This document shows positions 14,620 to 64,000 of a stretch of 64,000 nucleotides of DNA, in pieces (position 1 is the stretch's first letter; each line of letters begins with the position of its first letter). Both the position numbers and the translations under genes were made by a program. Source of the DNA: Muricea muricata (lineage: Eukaryota > Cnidaria > Anthozoa > Malacalcyonacea > Plexauridae); the NCBI GenBank assembly GCA_963855995.1, contig OY979716.1:21231321-21295320 (forward strand). Reading direction: 5' to 3'. The notes beneath the pieces are model-generated. The model was not told the DNA's origin. It searched no databases and saw only the letters and a program-made list of their open reading frames with translations.

Positions 14620-15060
14620 GTGTTTAAGAATGCAATTGCCGTCATAAAGAAAAGTGCCCATTAGATGGAAACTGCCAAGCCTCGGGCATAGTTTACCAAG
14701 CCACAGTCACCCGAGACGATACCGATGAAGAGCAGACGTATGTGGGGCTAACGGAAAACAACTTCAAAACCCGGTATTTAAACCATACGAGTTCATTCCG
14801 AAACGAAAAGCAGAAGCATACCACTGAATTAAGCAAGTACATTTGGACACTCAAACAACGCAATGTGGATCATACAATAAAGTGGCGAATCCTAAAACGT
14901 TGTAAACCTTATTCCAACACGAGAAAAAATGCGACTTGTCTTTACATGAAAAATATGTTATAATTTGCCAACCTAAATTAAGCTCGCTGAACCGCAGAAA
15001 CGAACTAATATCCAGTTGCAGACATCGCAAAAAATACTTGCTATCCAACACCTCATTGAA
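14620..15060 (+). pseudogene. GIY-YIG endonuclease domain of lineage-IV Penelope-like element
   Basis: The plus strand reads CNCRHKEKCPLDGNCQASGI, VYQATVTRDDTD, TYVGLTENNFKTRYLNHTSSF, ELSKYIWTLKQRNVDHTIKW and [12 protein letters not shown], the CxC plus GIY-YIG organisation common in cnidarian PLEs. A frameshift near 14930 moves the ending ([14 protein letters not shown] C-terminus around 15030-15065) to another frame. The RT domain is absent. Confidence 0.75.
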
Positions 15061-15148
15061 ATCCTGAGCTTCCTGTCTACGCACGTGTCACATCAAACAT
15101 TCATGACAGCTATCATGTATATAACCTAGTTAATATCAATAGCGACAG

Positions 15149-15202
15149 TTGCCTGACGAGTGTGGTAAGCGCTGCTTACCACACGAAACAAATTTGTAGC
15201 AA
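15149..15202 (+). ncRNA. Hammerhead ribozyme (type I) in the 3' arm of the lineage-IV PLE
   Basis: Core CTGACGA at 15153-15159; stem II 11 bp with loop GCT; GAAA at about 15185-15188; short stem III CAAATTTG closing with U-A; cleavage expected after the A at 15198; stem I TTGC/GCAA (15149-15152 with 15199-15202). All conserved catalytic positions are present. It lies just after the GIY-YIG coding end, which is where PLE hammerheads are known to occur. Stem I is only four perfect pairs, so tertiary contacts outside it would decide activity. Confidence 0.75.
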
Positions 15203-15243
15203 ATAAAGTTTTTATGAAGTAAACCAGTGTGCATTGATTGATC

Positions 15244-16348
<1,105 letters not shown>

Positions 16349-16531
16349 CAAATTATAGAAGCTAGCTAATTATGCCAAACGTGTGTATATGAATGTCCCC
16401 TTTTCGCCATTTACCAATTTTGGTATGCTGCTGGCTAAATGTATTTACCGAATTTGATTGCATTTAGCCACTGCCATTTTATTGCGATTTCGGTTGTATT
16501 GAAATGCCAGATTTTTTCTGCTTGATTGTAG

Positions 16532-64000
<47,469 letters not shown>

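Larger units (their letters stand above)
14335..15243. mobile_element. Penelope-like element, lineage IV, with inverted terminal segments containing hammerhead ribozymes
   Basis: A left arm (about 14335-14560) and right arm (about 15030-15243) are inverted copies of each other, roughly 210 bp, starting from CAATGCACACTGGTTTAC. They enclose a truncated GIY-YIG coding part on the plus strand. Each arm contains one hammerhead-type motif, oriented outward from the centre. A PLE with pseudo-LTR arms carrying hammerheads is the known arrangement; here the left arm is inverted, as is common in 5'-rearranged Penelope copies. Flanked by (TA)n at both sides (14163-14260 at the left after a short spacer, 15244-15370 at the right). 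Confidence 0.75.

Overview
This 64 kb window is eukaryotic, AT-rich and intron-bearing. It looks like the genome of an early-branching animal, most likely a cnidarian. The reasons are the protein families present (stand-alone P2X7 'ballast' domain, a proprotein convertase, several Penelope-like element lineages with GIY-YIG domains), the very long (TA)n microsatellites, and the TSO1/CXC-type repeat protein, all of which I associate with cnidarian genomes. I could not search any database, so the species is undetermined.

Layout. (1) 1-4.9 kb: the last exon of a P2X7-ballast-domain gene on the + strand, facing an apparently intact nine-exon transposase-derived gene on the - strand (687 codons, all splice phases compatible). 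(2) 5.1-16.35 kb: a cluster of Penelope-like element (PLE) pieces from at least four lineages, mostly arranged as inverted pairs and separated by (TA)n tracts of about 100-130 bp. It includes the first copy of a 2.5 kb dispersed repeat. (3) 16.5 kb to the right edge: a proprotein convertase (furin/kexin-type subtilase) gene on the + strand. I assembled nine exons from frame, splice sites and phase: 16532-16663, 49774-49829 (tentative), 51476-51567, 51833-52008, 57462-57656, 58591-58691, 58958-59067, 60323-60437 and 63739-64000 (runs to the edge). Its prodomain exons were not found upstream.

The first visible intron of the convertase gene is about 33 kb (16664-49773) and is almost entirely nested mobile DNA: a Tc1-like element with a 22-bp minisatellite, a 5'-truncated Ty3/gypsy element, a palindrome made of two hammerhead-ribozyme units, a Tc1 fold-back, a PLE split by two DNA transposons (one CACTG-type with a 2-bp target duplication and an internal minisatellite of about 11 units), and a ~9.46 kb element with ~330 bp terminal inverted repeats. 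That last element carries a decayed, intronless-looking gene with a cysteine-rich (CXC/TSO1-like) C-terminus. It is itself interrupted by the second copy of the 2.5 kb repeat and by an hAT-like MITE.

The strongest unexpected signals are: hammerhead self-cleaving ribozymes (at least three with the full catalytic core and pairable stems) beside PLE sequences and (TA)n tracts; the near-perfect association of long (TA)n tracts with PLE, ribozyme or Tc1 ends; the 9.46 kb TIR element as a possibly undescribed large DNA transposon; and substitutions at substrate-cleft positions of the convertase that suggest altered specificity or decay.
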